From: Velocimicrobium porci
GTDB taxonomy: Bacteria > Bacillota > Clostridia > Lachnospirales > Lachnospiraceae
Direction: 5' to 3'
Length of the DNA stretch: 64,000 nucleotides
Assembly (NCBI RefSeq): GCF_009696045.1
Contig: NZ_VUMT01000014.1
Location: 19,654-83,653, forward strand
In this document: positions 1 to 8,124 of the stretch, piece after piece
Layout: each line of letters opens with the position of its first letter
How positions within the stretch are numbered: position 1 is the first letter of the stretch
The notes under the pieces: model-generated
What the model was told of the DNA's origin: nothing
Databases searched by the model: none
What the model saw: the letters and a program-made list of their open reading frames with translations, nothing else
Program-made: the position numbers and the translations under genes

Positions 1-1942
1 CAGAGGCTTTGTGTTTTTTTCCAGAAGATTTTTTCTTCTTTAAAGCAAGTTTAGATTCTGTTTCATTTAATTTTCCACGTAATGCAGCACGTTGCTCTTC
101 CATTTGTTTATTTTTATTGCCGTCTTTTATCCATTTATTGTATTTTCGGATTGATTCATCTGCAAAGTCTTTTGCATTCTGGATAATTTCTCTTGCTTCT
201 TCGTTCGCATTTCGCAAAATCCGTTCTTTTGCATCATCAATTTTTTCATTTTTGGCCTTTAACTTTTCTTTTAAAGTTGCGATTTCTTCTTTGTAACGGG
301 TAATCTCTTCCTGTTCTTTTTCAATTGTTATCCGGCTTTTTTCCAAATCGCTGATTACATCTTCAAAGCTTTGGTCTTCAGAAGCGATATGTTCTTTTGC
401 ATCATTTATGATAAAATCTGGAAGACCAAGTTTGCTTGAAATTGCAAAAGCATTACTTTTACCGGGTACACCTATTAGCAAACGATAAGTTGGACGTAAG
501 GTTTCTACATCAAATTCGCAGCAGGCGTTTTCAACACCTTCTGTAGACAGGGCAAATATCTTTAGTTCACTATAGTGAGTAGTCGCCATTGTTCTAACTT
601 TTCGCTTGTGAAGATAGGATAAAATTGACATTGCAAGTGCTGCACCTTCTACAGGGTCGGTTCCTGCACCTAATTCGTCAAATAGGACAAGTGATCGGTA
701 GTTTGCTTTTTCTAATATAGATATTGTATTTGTCATATGTGAAGAAAAGGTGCTAAGGCTTTGTTCGATGCTCTGTTCATCTCCAATATCTGCGTATACT
801 TCTTCAAAAACACTTAGTTCAGAGCCGTCAAAGGCAGGAATGTGAAGACCGGCTTGTCCCAATAGTGTAAAGAGTCCGACGGTTTTTAATGAAACAGTTT
901 TACCACCTGTATTAGGCCCCGTCACAATTAGAAGGTCAAAATCTTTTCCAAGGTATACGTCAATTGGAACTGCCTTTTTAGGGTCGATTAATGGATGGCG
1001 GCCTTTTTTGATATTAATATAACCATTTTCGTTAAATACAGGTTCTGAAGCTTTCATTTGTTTTGATAAAGAAGCTTTTGCAAAAATAAAATCTAATTCG
1101 GTCAAAATAGCAAGATTTACCTTCAACTCTTCAATATATTCAGCTGACTGGTTGCTCAAATCAGCCAAAATTTTCTCAATTTCGTCTGCTTCTGCAATGG
1201 CAAGTTCTCTTAGCTCGTTGTTTAGTTTTACAACAGCCATTGGCTCGATAAAGAGTGTAGAACCAGATGAGGATTGGTCATGCACCATTCCATTGAAATG
1301 GCTTTTATGTTCTGCCTTTACAGGAAGACAGTAGCGTCCGTTTCTCATTGTTATGATATTTTCCTGTAACATGGACTGGTTTGTTGCACTATTTACCATG
1401 GAAGTCAGCTGTTCATGAACTTTGTTGTTTGTAAGCTTAATGGAACGGCGAATCTGGCGAAGCTTTGGACTTGCATCATCACTGATTTCTTCTTCTGATA
1501 GAATACAACGCTTGATTTCATTGTTTAAAGGAGAAAGTGGTTCAATTTCTCCAAAACGTTCTGTAAGAGTATCAGAAAAGTTACCGGAGTCTGAGTCTTC
1601 ATGGATAGATTTCCCATTTTCCCGTCCATAAGTTTTTGCCCGTAATGCAACGTTTAATAAAGAACTGATTTCTAATAATTCTTTTGCACTTAAAATAGAG
1701 CCGACATCAAGCCGCATAAGTGCAGGACGGATATCTTTTAGACCGGAAAAAGACAGACTTCCGTTTTTTAACAATCGTGACAATGCATCGGAAGTTTCAG
1801 ACTGCATCTGTTTTATATGTGTAAGGTCAGTTTCGGGTAAAAGAGAAGCACATTTTTCTTTTCCTAAAGGAGAGCTTGCTGCTTCTTTTAATTTTTCAAT
1901 TATTTTATTATATTCTAATGTTTTTAATACTTTTTGATTCAT
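1..1942 (-). CDS. mutS2: Endonuclease MutS2, C-terminus beyond window edge
   Basis: Reading the minus strand from the ATG at 1942-1940 (preceded by GGAG) gives about 647 residues without a stop, running off the left edge. The order matches MutS2: an N-terminal clamp/lever region, then an ABC-type ATPase with Walker A GPNTGGKT at about residues 342-349 and Walker B DELGAGTDP at about 422-430, then a long charged coiled coil from about residue 520. The Smr nuclease domain expected at the C-terminus lies outside the window. MutS2 proteins bind branched DNA or collided ribosomes and are thought to limit recombination or split stalled ribosomes. A TATAAT on the minus strand at 1963-1968 is a possible -10. 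Family assignment is firm; the exact role is known only from relatives. Confidence 0.95.
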   Translation of the reverse strand, partial: MNQKVLKTLEYNKIIEKLKEAASSPLGKEKCASLLPETDLTHIKQMQSETSDALSRLLKNGSLSFSGLKDIRPALMRLDVGSILSAKELLEISSLLNVALRAKTYGRENGKSIHEDSDSGNFSDTLTERFGEIEPLSPLNNEIKRCILSEEEISDDASPKLRQIRRSIKLTNNKVHEQLTSMVNSATNQSMLQENIITMRNGRYCLPVKAEHKSHFNGMVHDQSSSGSTLFIEPMAVVKLNNELRELAIAEADEIEKILADLSNQSAEYIEELKVNLAILTELDFIFAKASLSKQMKASEPVFNENGYINIKKGRHPLIDPKKAVPIDVYLGKDFDLLIVTGPNTGGKTVSLKTVGLFTLLGQAGLHIPAFDGSELSVFEEVYADIGDEQSIEQSLSTFSSHMTNTISILEKANYRSLVLFDELGAGTDPVEGAALAMSILSYLHKRKVRTMATTHYSELKIFALSTEGVENACCEFDVETLRPTYRLLIGVPGKSNAFAISSKLGLPDFIINDAKEHIASEDQSFEDVISDLEKSRITIEKEQEEITRYKEEIATLKEKLKAKNEKIDDAKERILRNANEEAREIIQNAKDFADESIRKYNKWIKDGNKNKQMEEQRAALRGKLNETESKLALKKKKSSGKKHKAS

Positions 1943-2004
1943 TGCAATCTCCATCTATTTCTATTATAATGATAAACTAAAGATATTTACTTTTTCTATT
2001 CTAA

Positions 2005-2048
2005 CCTAAAATCAGGAAAAATGGAACCTTATTTTAGGGGGTTTTTTG
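2005..2048 (+). terminator. Hairpin with T-tract between divergent genes
   Basis: CCTAAAAT and ATTTTAGG form an inverted repeat followed by GGGTTTTTTG. The neighbouring genes diverge from here, so it is not an ordinary gene-end terminator. It may attenuate leftward-origin readthrough into the PDZ gene or end a short transcript. Confidence 0.4.
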
Positions 2049-2147
2049 TTCACAGTTCATTCATATCATGTTCACAAGTAAATGCTATGATGAATCTATA
2101 AATATGCGTGAAAAAGTAAGATACAGATTAGTTGAGAGGTATGAAGT

Positions 2148-3437
2148 ATGTCTACTGAGGAAAAAGAAGAATTCCATATGAATGGGGAAAAAAAAGCCTT
2201 TATCCAAGAACAGATAGTACCGAAAAAACGGAGTAAAGCGAAAAAATTCTTAGGATATGTGGTTGGAATTTCGATTCTTGCAATTGTATTTGGGGCGGTT
2301 GCCAGTGTAGCATTTATGGCTATGGAAACACATTTGAAAAAAAAGACGGGGAAGGCTGAAGAGCAGGTAGTTATTCTGTCGCAGACGCCAAGCACTTCAC
2401 CAACACCAAAGCCAAGCACATCTCCAACCAAGAAACCGGAAGTAAAAGAGGAGATAAAGGAAACACTGACATTGGATAAAGTGAAGGAGGCTTATAATTT
2501 ATTAACGGATACGGCAAAAGAATATAATCGTTATATTGTTACAGTTTCCAGTGTTGTAAATGGAGTAGACTGGTTCGATAATCCATCGGAGCATGCAGCA
2601 GCTGCATGTGGTATTATTGTTGCTGATAATACAGAAAGCTTGTTTATTCTTACAACAAATGATAAAATAAAAGATGCATCTAGCATTTACATTTCATTTA
2701 TTGACGGGAAAAAAGTAAAAGCTTCTCTTTATGGTACAGATAAAGGAACCAATCTGTCTGTACTAGCTGTAGACAAGGAAGCAATAAAAAAAGAAACATG
2801 GAAGAAGATTGAGATTGCAGAGCTTGGGGATTCTTACTATGCTTCAGAAGGTGTACCGATTTTCTGTCTGGGGAGTCCAAATGGATATATGTATTCGATG
2901 CAGTTTGGGATGATAGCAAGTGAATTAAAGGAAGAATATGTGATTGATAATAAGCTGGAATTATTCCATACGAATACAAGTCCGAATCCCGATGGTGAAG
3001 GCGTGGTTGTGAATCTTGATGGAAAGGTACTTGGAATTATTACGCATAACTTTGATAAAGGGCTGAATGCTAATCTTTGTACGGCAATAGGAATTAGTCG
3101 TTTGAAACCAATTATTGAGCGAATGATTAACCAAAAACAGCAGGGATATTTTGGCGTTGTTGCGAATGATATGCCAAAATCACTGAAGAAAAAATTAGAC
3201 ATTCAAAATGGAATCTATATTACAGATGTAGAAAATAATTCTCCTGCATTAGAGGCAGGTCTTAAAAGCGGAGATGTGATTGTAAAAATTGGTAATGCTG
3301 AGGTTTCATCTGTTTCTAATTTTAATAATATATTATCAAAGTACCAGCCAAAAGAAGAGTTAAAAGTGAGTATTCTGCGAACTTCACTTGTCGAACCAAA
3401 GGAGATAAAGACGACGGTTATGCTTGGCAAGCGGTAA
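2148..3437 (+). CDS. Membrane-anchored HtrA-like protein with PDZ domain and no catalytic triad
   Basis: The 429-residue protein has a short cytoplasmic N-terminus, one membrane segment at about residues 34-58, a Thr/Pro/Ser-rich linker (about 80-105), a trypsin-like HtrA fold (about 120-320) and a C-terminal PDZ domain (about 330-425, NSPALEAGLKSGDVIVKIG). In HtrA the triad lies in TNNHVV, TDLAVL and GNSGGP. The matching places here read TTNDKI, TNLSVL and NPDGEGVV, so His, Asp and Ser all appear replaced. The fold and PDZ look intact, which suggests a binding or scaffolding role outside the membrane rather than proteolysis. It is encoded alone, divergent from mutS2. HtrA-family membership is confident; loss of activity is inferred from the motifs. 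Confidence 0.82.
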   Translation: MSTEEKEEFHMNGEKKAFIQEQIVPKKRSKAKKFLGYVVGISILAIVFGAVASVAFMAMETHLKKKTGKAEEQVVILSQTPSTSPTPKPSTSPTKKPEVKEEIKETLTLDKVKEAYNLLTDTAKEYNRYIVTVSSVVNGVDWFDNPSEHAAAACGIIVADNTESLFILTTNDKIKDASSIYISFIDGKKVKASLYGTDKGTNLSVLAVDKEAIKKETWKKIEIAELGDSYYASEGVPIFCLGSPNGYMYSMQFGMIASELKEEYVIDNKLELFHTNTSPNPDGEGVVVNLDGKVLGIITHNFDKGLNANLCTAIGISRLKPIIERMINQKQQGYFGVVANDMPKSLKKKLDIQNGIYITDVENNSPALEAGLKSGDVIVKIGNAEVSSVSNFNNILSKYQPKEELKVSILRTSLVEPKEIKTTVMLGKR

Positions 3438-3501
3438 AACGAATTTTTGGGCTTTAAGTCATAGAAATGTGGATATAATAATAGAAAAGAAAGGTATGGC
3501 T

Positions 3502-4446
3502 ATGAGATATTTAAATGAGTTACACGAAGGTGATGCAATAACCGGAACTTATTTTTGTAAGACAAAAAATACACTGAAAACAAAGACCGGCAAGAGTTAT
3601 TATTCTTTACTATTACAGGATAAGACAGGAACAATTGATGCTAAAGTATGGGAACTATCCAATGGAATTGAACATTTTGAATCAATGGAGTTCATACATA
3701 TTGAAGGACAGGTCACCAGTTTTCAGGGGGCTTTACAGTTAAATGTGCGACGAATTAGAAAGAGCCAGGAGGGCGAATATAATCCGGCAGATTATATGCC
3801 TGTTTCCAAAAAGAATATTGATGATATGTATCAGGAGTTAGTAGGAATTATTGCAACAATTAAGGAACCTCATCTTCGAAAATTAGTAGATAGCTATTTT
3901 ATAGAGGATAAAGCATTTATTGAACGTTTTAAAAAACATTCGGCAGCAAAAAGTGTTCATCATGGATTTATTGGTGGATTGCTTGAGCATACACTTAGTG
4001 TTGCAAAGTTTTGTAATTATATGGCAGATGCCTATAGTACAATTTTAAATCGTGATTTATTACTTACAGCAGCTATTTTTCATGATGTAGGAAAAATTCA
4101 GGAATTATCGTCTTTCCCTGAGAATGATTATACGGATGATGGACAGTTGCTTGGTCATATTTTTTTAGGAGCAGAAATGATTGGAACAAGAATGCGAGAA
4201 ATTGGTGGTTTTCCTACGAAGCTTGCAAATGAATTAAGACATTGCATCTTGGCTCATCATGGTGAATTAGAGTACGGTTCTCCAAAGAAACCGGCAATTG
4301 CAGAGGCGATGGCACTTAATTTTGCAGATAATGCGGATGCAAAATTCCAGACAATGATAGAATTGTTTGACAGTGCAGATCAGAATGCAGAATGGCTTGG
4401 ATATAACCGTTTATTTGAATCCAATATTAGGAGAACTTCAATTTAA
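3502..4446 (+). CDS. yhaM: YhaM-type 3'-5' exoribonuclease (OB fold + HD domain)
   Basis: The 314-residue protein begins with an OB-fold nucleic-acid-binding region (about 1-90) and continues with an HD phosphohydrolase domain (about 155-290). Metal-binding signatures are visible: HHGFIGGLLEHT, FHDVGKI and the later HAHHGE-like LAHHGELEYG. This layout matches YhaM/CbfA exonucleases, which trim RNA (and DNA) from the 3' end using Mn2+. The start at 3502 is preferred because AGAAAGG lies 7 bases upstream; the ATG at 3496 is almost touching that site. It lies between the PDZ protein gene and rlmD on the same strand. Confidence 0.88.
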   Translation: MRYLNELHEGDAITGTYFCKTKNTLKTKTGKSYYSLLLQDKTGTIDAKVWELSNGIEHFESMEFIHIEGQVTSFQGALQLNVRRIRKSQEGEYNPADYMPVSKKNIDDMYQELVGIIATIKEPHLRKLVDSYFIEDKAFIERFKKHSAAKSVHHGFIGGLLEHTLSVAKFCNYMADAYSTILNRDLLLTAAIFHDVGKIQELSSFPENDYTDDGQLLGHIFLGAEMIGTRMREIGGFPTKLANELRHCILAHHGELEYGSPKKPAIAEAMALNFADNADAKFQTMIELFDSADQNAEWLGYNRLFESNIRRTSI

Positions 4447-4525
4447 GTTGGAATATATGGAGAATCAGAGCATTTTGTGCAATAAAAAGAAATCAGATAT
4501 AAAAAAGATAGATAAGGATGTAAGA

Positions 4526-5902
4526 ATGGAAAAAATAGTAAAAAATACAGAATGTATTATTACAATTGAAGACATTACATCAGAAGGAGAGGGCATAGGA
4601 CGTGCAGACGGCTTTGCCCTTTTTGTTAAGGATACAGTAATGGGTGATGTTGTAAAAGTAAAAGTAATGAAGACAAAGAAAACTTATGGTTACGCAAGAT
4701 TAATGGAGATTATAACCCCATCGCCATATCGCGTAGATCCTGTCTGTTCCGTGGCAAGACAATGCGGAGGATGTCAGCTACAGCATTGTTCTTACAAGAA
4801 ACAATTGGAATTTAAAGAAAATAAAGTGAAAAATTGTTTGGAGCGGATTGGAAAATTAGAGGGCTTTGAGATGGAACCAATTATAGGAATGGAAGAGCCT
4901 TATTATTATCGGAATAAAGCACAATATCCGGTTGGAAAGAATAAAGAGGGACAGGTTGTAATGGGCTTTTATGCTGGAAGAACTCATTCGATTATTGATA
5001 CACCACACTGTTATATTCAGGCAAAAGAAAATGATAAAATTCTCCCTGTTATTCGCAGTTATATGGAAAAGTATCATGTCGAGCCTTATGATGAGGCAAC
5101 CCATACCGGTTTAGTTCGCCATGTATTAACCCGTGTTGGATATACAACAAAGGAGATTATGGTATGTCTTGTAATAAACGGAACTAAAATTCCATTTGAG
5201 GAAGAATTGGTAAATGAGCTGAAAAAAATAGAAGGAATGACAAGCATAACAATTAACATAAATCAACAAAAGACAAATGTTATTTTAGGAAATGAACTTG
5301 TTACAATATGGGGAACAGACTATATCACAGATTATATCGGTGATATAAAATATCAAATTTCTCCTCTTTCATTCTATCAGGTCAATCCTGTGCAGACAAA
5401 AAAGCTGTACCAGACAGCGCTAGATTATGCCGGACTTACCGGAGAAGAAATCGTATGGGACTTATATTGTGGAATTGGAACTATTTCATTATTTTTGGCA
5501 CAAAAAGCAAAACAAGTATATGGAGTCGAAATTGTTCCAGAAGCAATAAAAGATGCGAAACAAAATGCACAAATAAATAATATAGAAAATGCTGAGTTTT
5601 TTGTAGGAGCGGCGGAAGAAATATTGCCACAAAAATATGCAGAAAGCAAAGGCAAAATGAAAGCAGATGTTATTGTAGTAGATCCGCCTAGAAAAGGATG
5701 CGATGAGGCACTACTTGAAACCATTGTTAAGATGCAGCCTAAAAAAGTTGTTTATGTAAGCTGTGACCCCGCTACGCTGTCTAGGGATTTGAAATATTTA
5801 GTGGAAAATGGGTTTAGAGTAGAGAAAGTTAGGGCTTGTGACATGTTTTCCGAGACGACACATGTGGAGAGCGTCGTGTTGCTATGCAGAGCCGATACCT
5901 AG
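4526..5902 (+). CDS. rlmD: 23S rRNA (uracil-5)-methyltransferase RlmD, 3' end replaced by integrated element
   Basis: The 458-residue protein has an N-terminal TRAM domain, a 4Fe-4S cysteine set (CSVARQCGGCQLQHC), the SAM motif DLYCGIGTISLF, DPPRKG, the nucleophile motif SCDPATLSRD and the C-terminal THVE motif carrying the catalytic base Glu of this family. It methylates uracil C5 in 23S rRNA. The start at 4526 follows AAGG by 8 bases. The last codons (5871-5902, ending VVLLCRADT) come from an integrated element whose left repeat covers THVE. The original continuation of about 100 codons is at 12362-12663. Rejoining 4526-5870 to 12362-12663 restores an in-frame 548-residue protein. All catalytic motifs remain in the truncated form, so it may still be active. 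Confidence 0.93.
   Translation: MEKIVKNTECIITIEDITSEGEGIGRADGFALFVKDTVMGDVVKVKVMKTKKTYGYARLMEIITPSPYRVDPVCSVARQCGGCQLQHCSYKKQLEFKENKVKNCLERIGKLEGFEMEPIIGMEEPYYYRNKAQYPVGKNKEGQVVMGFYAGRTHSIIDTPHCYIQAKENDKILPVIRSYMEKYHVEPYDEATHTGLVRHVLTRVGYTTKEIMVCLVINGTKIPFEEELVNELKKIEGMTSITININQQKTNVILGNELVTIWGTDYITDYIGDIKYQISPLSFYQVNPVQTKKLYQTALDYAGLTGEEIVWDLYCGIGTISLFLAQKAKQVYGVEIVPEAIKDAKQNAQINNIENAEFFVGAAEEILPQKYAESKGKMKADVIVVDPPRKGCDEALLETIVKMQPKKVVYVSCDPATLSRDLKYLVENGFRVEKVRACDMFSETTHVESVVLLCRADT
5855..5870 (+). other. Left attachment site (attL core)
   Basis: ACGACACATGTGGAGA, a 16 bp sequence repeated exactly at 12346-12361. It lies in the codons for Thr-Thr-His-Val-Glu of rlmD. The flanking bases differ between the two copies, which defines the ends of the element. 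Confidence 0.88.
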
Positions 5903-6033
5903 AAATCCTTGATTTTACGCAGTTTTTCGACCATTTCGTATTTACTCCAAATGCAGAAAATGTGCTTGAAAAGGAGTTAAAAAGAGAAATTCCTGTGAGT
6001 GTCGGAATAGAACTGGTAGTGGTGGATATGTGA
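5872..6033 (+). pseudogene. Detached 3' end of the element's serine recombinase
   Basis: This stretch has 53 codons open to a TGA at 6031 in the frame that joins the recombinase gene if the element's ends are brought together (10635-12361 followed by 5871-6033, 1890 bases, 629 residues plus stop). The encoded tail (beginning RRVAMQSRYLEILD and ending GIELVVVDM) has no good start signal of its own. In the integrated state it is an untranslated remnant or a weakly started peptide from the ATG at 5884. It explains an open frame that otherwise has no meaning. Confidence 0.75.
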
Positions 6034-6132
6034 AAAGTATCCATTATACAAGAATAACTATAGATAAAGTTGTTTTTAATGTTTATAATGTTAATGTAAT
6101 AGTTATTTGTTACTTAGGAAAGGAGAATTACT

Positions 6133-6486
6133 ATGATAGGTGAAGGAAGTCTTAAAGGAATAGGGTTATTTGCACTTGAAGTTATGCATTTGATTTCTTC
6201 GGGTAAGAAAGAAACTCTTGCAACAGTAGAAGAACATTTTGAAAAGAAGGATATTGTTGAATATTTATCGTCAAAATACAAGGATGAGTTCTTTATCGTG
6301 TTTGACAATAGTATTTATGATAATGAACAAATCAATTTATACTTCTTTAATTATGTTGGGTATATCGAAGGTAACGAGAGAAGAAAGTATGGTATCATGA
6401 ATGAAGATGATGGCTTGTTGCTTATTGTATCGTTGCTCACAGATAAGATAGAAAAAGAAGCAATCCATTGGAAAGTTGAAGAGTAG
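6133..6486 (+). CDS. Unknown 117-residue cargo protein
   Basis: I do not recognise this protein. It follows a strong site (AAAGGAG, 8 bases before the ATG) and is acidic with no signal peptide or membrane segment. It begins with MIGEGSLKGIG and has alternating hydrophobic and charged stretches. It is the first complete gene of the integrated element and is followed by a hairpin terminator at 6494-6522, so it is probably transcribed alone. Confidence 0.7.
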   Translation: MIGEGSLKGIGLFALEVMHLISSGKKETLATVEEHFEKKDIVEYLSSKYKDEFFIVFDNSIYDNEQINLYFFNYVGYIEGNERRKYGIMNEDDGLLLIVSLLTDKIEKEAIHWKVEE

Positions 6487-6493
6487 AAATGGT

Positions 6494-6522
6494 GGCACTA
6501 TTGGTAATAACTGATAGTGCTT
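6494..6522 (+). terminator. Rho-independent terminator after the first cargo gene
   Basis: GCACTAT and ATAGTGC form a stem separated by about 15 bases, followed by a run of seven or more T. Confidence 0.75.
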
Positions 6523-6605
6523 TTTTTATGTCTAAAATCGCCAGTATAGAGGAAAATTTAATAAAATTTCGAGAGACACCTAGAGCTCTTTTTTAGGAAA
6601 GCAAA

Positions 6606-6657
6606 GCTAGATTGATACCCGACGGTCATTTTCAGAGGGTATTAGTCTAGCTTTTTT
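6606..6657 (+). terminator. Long hairpin with T-tract upstream of J-domain gene
   Basis: GCTAGATTGATACCC (6606-6620) pairs with GGGTATTAGTCTAGC (6637-6651), allowing G-U pairs, and is followed by six T. It lies between two same-strand genes and precedes the J-domain gene by 38 bases. It may be a terminator or an attenuator for the downstream genes. Confidence 0.7.
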
Positions 6658-6695
6658 GCTGTAAAAAAAACATTATCGAAAGGAGTTGTTGCATT

Positions 6696-7163
6696 ATGAG
6701 TAATTATTTTGCAGGAGTAACAGACATTGAAACATTAAGAAAGAGGTACAGGGAACTATTAAAACAATATCATCCCGATAACGGCGGTAGTGTTTCAGAA
6801 ATGCAATCTATAAATGCAGAGTATGACCGCTTATTTGCCGATTTTAGCAAAGTTAATAAGTCAGATGGGCAATCTTATACCTATGAAGAAAATGAGCAAT
6901 TTAAGGCTATTTTGAACGAAATTACAGGGTTTAATATGACCGTTCAGATTATCGGTAGTTGGATATGGTGTTTTGACTGTTATCAGTACAAAGACCAGTT
7001 AAAAGGTCTTGGATTTACGTGGTGTAGTAAGAAGCGTGCATGGGTATGGCACAGTGAACCATACCGCAGACATCATAAGCAGGAAATTCCGCTTAGTGAT
7101 ATTAAAGCAAAGTATGGTTGTCAGACCGTCAGAAATCAGTCATATCAATATTCATTAAACTAA
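6696..7163 (+). CDS. J-domain (DnaJ-like) protein of mobile element
   Basis: The 155-residue protein starts with a short J-domain: helix II RKRYRELLKQY followed by the HPD motif at residues 26-28 (HPDNGG). Helices III continue to about residue 55. The rest (about 60-155) is not a known DnaJ zinc or substrate domain; it has a WIWCFDCYQYKDQLKGLGF stretch also found in element-borne proteins of this kind. J-domains stimulate the ATPase of Hsp70 (DnaK), so it may recruit the host chaperone. Start follows GAAAGGAG by about 9 bases. It heads a short run with the Cys-rich peptide gene (15 bases to the next start). Confidence 0.82.
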   Translation: MSNYFAGVTDIETLRKRYRELLKQYHPDNGGSVSEMQSINAEYDRLFADFSKVNKSDGQSYTYEENEQFKAILNEITGFNMTVQIIGSWIWCFDCYQYKDQLKGLGFTWCSKKRAWVWHSEPYRRHHKQEIPLSDIKAKYGCQTVRNQSYQYSLN

Positions 7164-7178
7164 AGGAGCGTGAAAGAT

Positions 7179-7355
7179 ATGTGTATGAAAAATTATCAAC
7201 CTTTATGTATTTACTATGCACCATGTAAGAACTGCCCCGATTATTTAGAAACATGTCAGCCTGTTATTATTGATGGGGTTGTATTTGGAGAGTGCGATTT
7301 TGTGGCTTGTGAATTTTGTGAGTTTGTAGAATGTGCGGAAAGACAAATCATCTAA
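7179..7355 (+). CDS. Cysteine-rich 58-residue peptide
   Basis: The peptide has ten cysteines in CxxC-like pairs (PCKNCPDYLETC, ACEFCEFVEC), suggesting a metal-binding module. AAAGGAG at 7162-7168 is 10 bases before the ATG at 7179; the GTG at 7170 is too close to it. It directly follows the J-domain gene and is probably co-transcribed. Function unknown. Confidence 0.65.
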   Translation: MCMKNYQPLCIYYAPCKNCPDYLETCQPVIIDGVVFGECDFVACEFCEFVECAERQII

Positions 7356-7438
7356 TTCGTAAAAGATATTTATAATTGAATCAATGTAAAATTGTTGTTA
7401 TAATTAGTAGTAATCAAAAAGTGAAAGGAATGATAGTT

Positions 7439-7795
7439 ATGAAAAAGATATTATATATTTTTGTTACGTTGATTTTAACTAGTATGTTTTTAGTAGGATG
7501 TGAGCCAAGCAATGAGAGTAAGATTGCGGAATTAGAACAAAAAATTTCAGAACTTGAAGAAGCTAATAAGGATAATCAAATATTTATTAATAGTTGGCAA
7601 AGTAAATACGACGATGCAAAAGAGATGTATGATAGTACCATGTCGATGACTAATCCTGAACAACGTCATTTAGATTATGCAAAAGAAAATATGGATGAAG
7701 CTACAAAAGAAATCAATGCTCTTAATCGTGAAATTGATTTAAATAATCTGATGATTAAAGAGTACAAAGAAGATATTGAAGAACTTCAAGAATAA
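7439..7795 (+). CDS. Small coiled-coil lipoprotein
   Basis: The 118-residue protein starts MKKILYIFVTLILTSMFLVGC: a basic start, a hydrophobic core and a lipobox (LVGC) with the cysteine at about residue 21. The mature part is highly charged with heptad-like spacing (IAELEQKISELEEANK) and no recognisable enzyme domain. The ATG at 7439 is 9 bases after AAAGGA. As cargo of the element it could alter the cell surface, for instance excluding related elements, but nothing in the sequence proves that. Confidence 0.75.
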   Translation: MKKILYIFVTLILTSMFLVGCEPSNESKIAELEQKISELEEANKDNQIFINSWQSKYDDAKEMYDSTMSMTNPEQRHLDYAKENMDEATKEINALNREIDLNNLMIKEYKEDIEELQE

Positions 7796-7906
7796 AATAT
7801 AGTTCTGTACACAGTTTATAATACTCATCATTATAAAAGTCTGTTGGGAGTACCTACTTGAGAATTATAAATTATCTTTTTTGTTATAAAAATGTAACAC
7901 AGCATT

Positions 7907-7946
7907 ACAGGAGACACCTATTAGTAAAAGGTATCTCCTGTTTTTT
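7907..7946 (+). terminator. Terminator after the lipoprotein gene
   Basis: ACAGGAGACACCT pairs with AGGTATCTCCTG around a short loop and is followed by six T. Confidence 0.8.
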
Positions 7947-7975
7947 AGTATCGTAAAATTATAGGCTACCGTTAC

Positions 7976-8000
7976 CGGATTGGTACTGCGTACCAATCCG
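7976..8000. repeat. Perfect 11 bp palindrome with 3-base centre
   Basis: CGGATTGGTAC - TGC - GTACCAATCCG. It lies in the 329-base gap between the lipoprotein gene and the minus-strand gene ending at 8125, beyond the terminator at 7907-7946. No T-tract follows on either strand, so it is not a typical terminator. It could be a binding site or a nick/origin-type hairpin. Apart from these two hairpins I see nothing in the gap. Confidence 0.7.
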
Positions 8001-8124
8001 TGAAAAACACTAAATTTCTTTCATGGTTCTTAGGGATTTTTTTCATTGGCATCTACGATTTTAAGTGGTCTAATAACGATAAATCCTTTAAATAATATAC
8101 ACCTCAAAAATCGAAATTGTAAGG

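Noticed and set aside
9..1631. Short plus-strand open frames at the left edge
   Set aside because: They are antisense to the clear MutS2 frame on the minus strand.
2096..3430. Several minus-strand open frames across the PDZ gene
   Set aside because: They lie opposite a well-formed plus-strand gene, have no ribosome binding sites and no domain-like content.
5884..6033. Stand-alone small peptide gene after rlmD
   Set aside because: No ribosome binding site precedes it and the frame fits the recombinase end when the element is circular.
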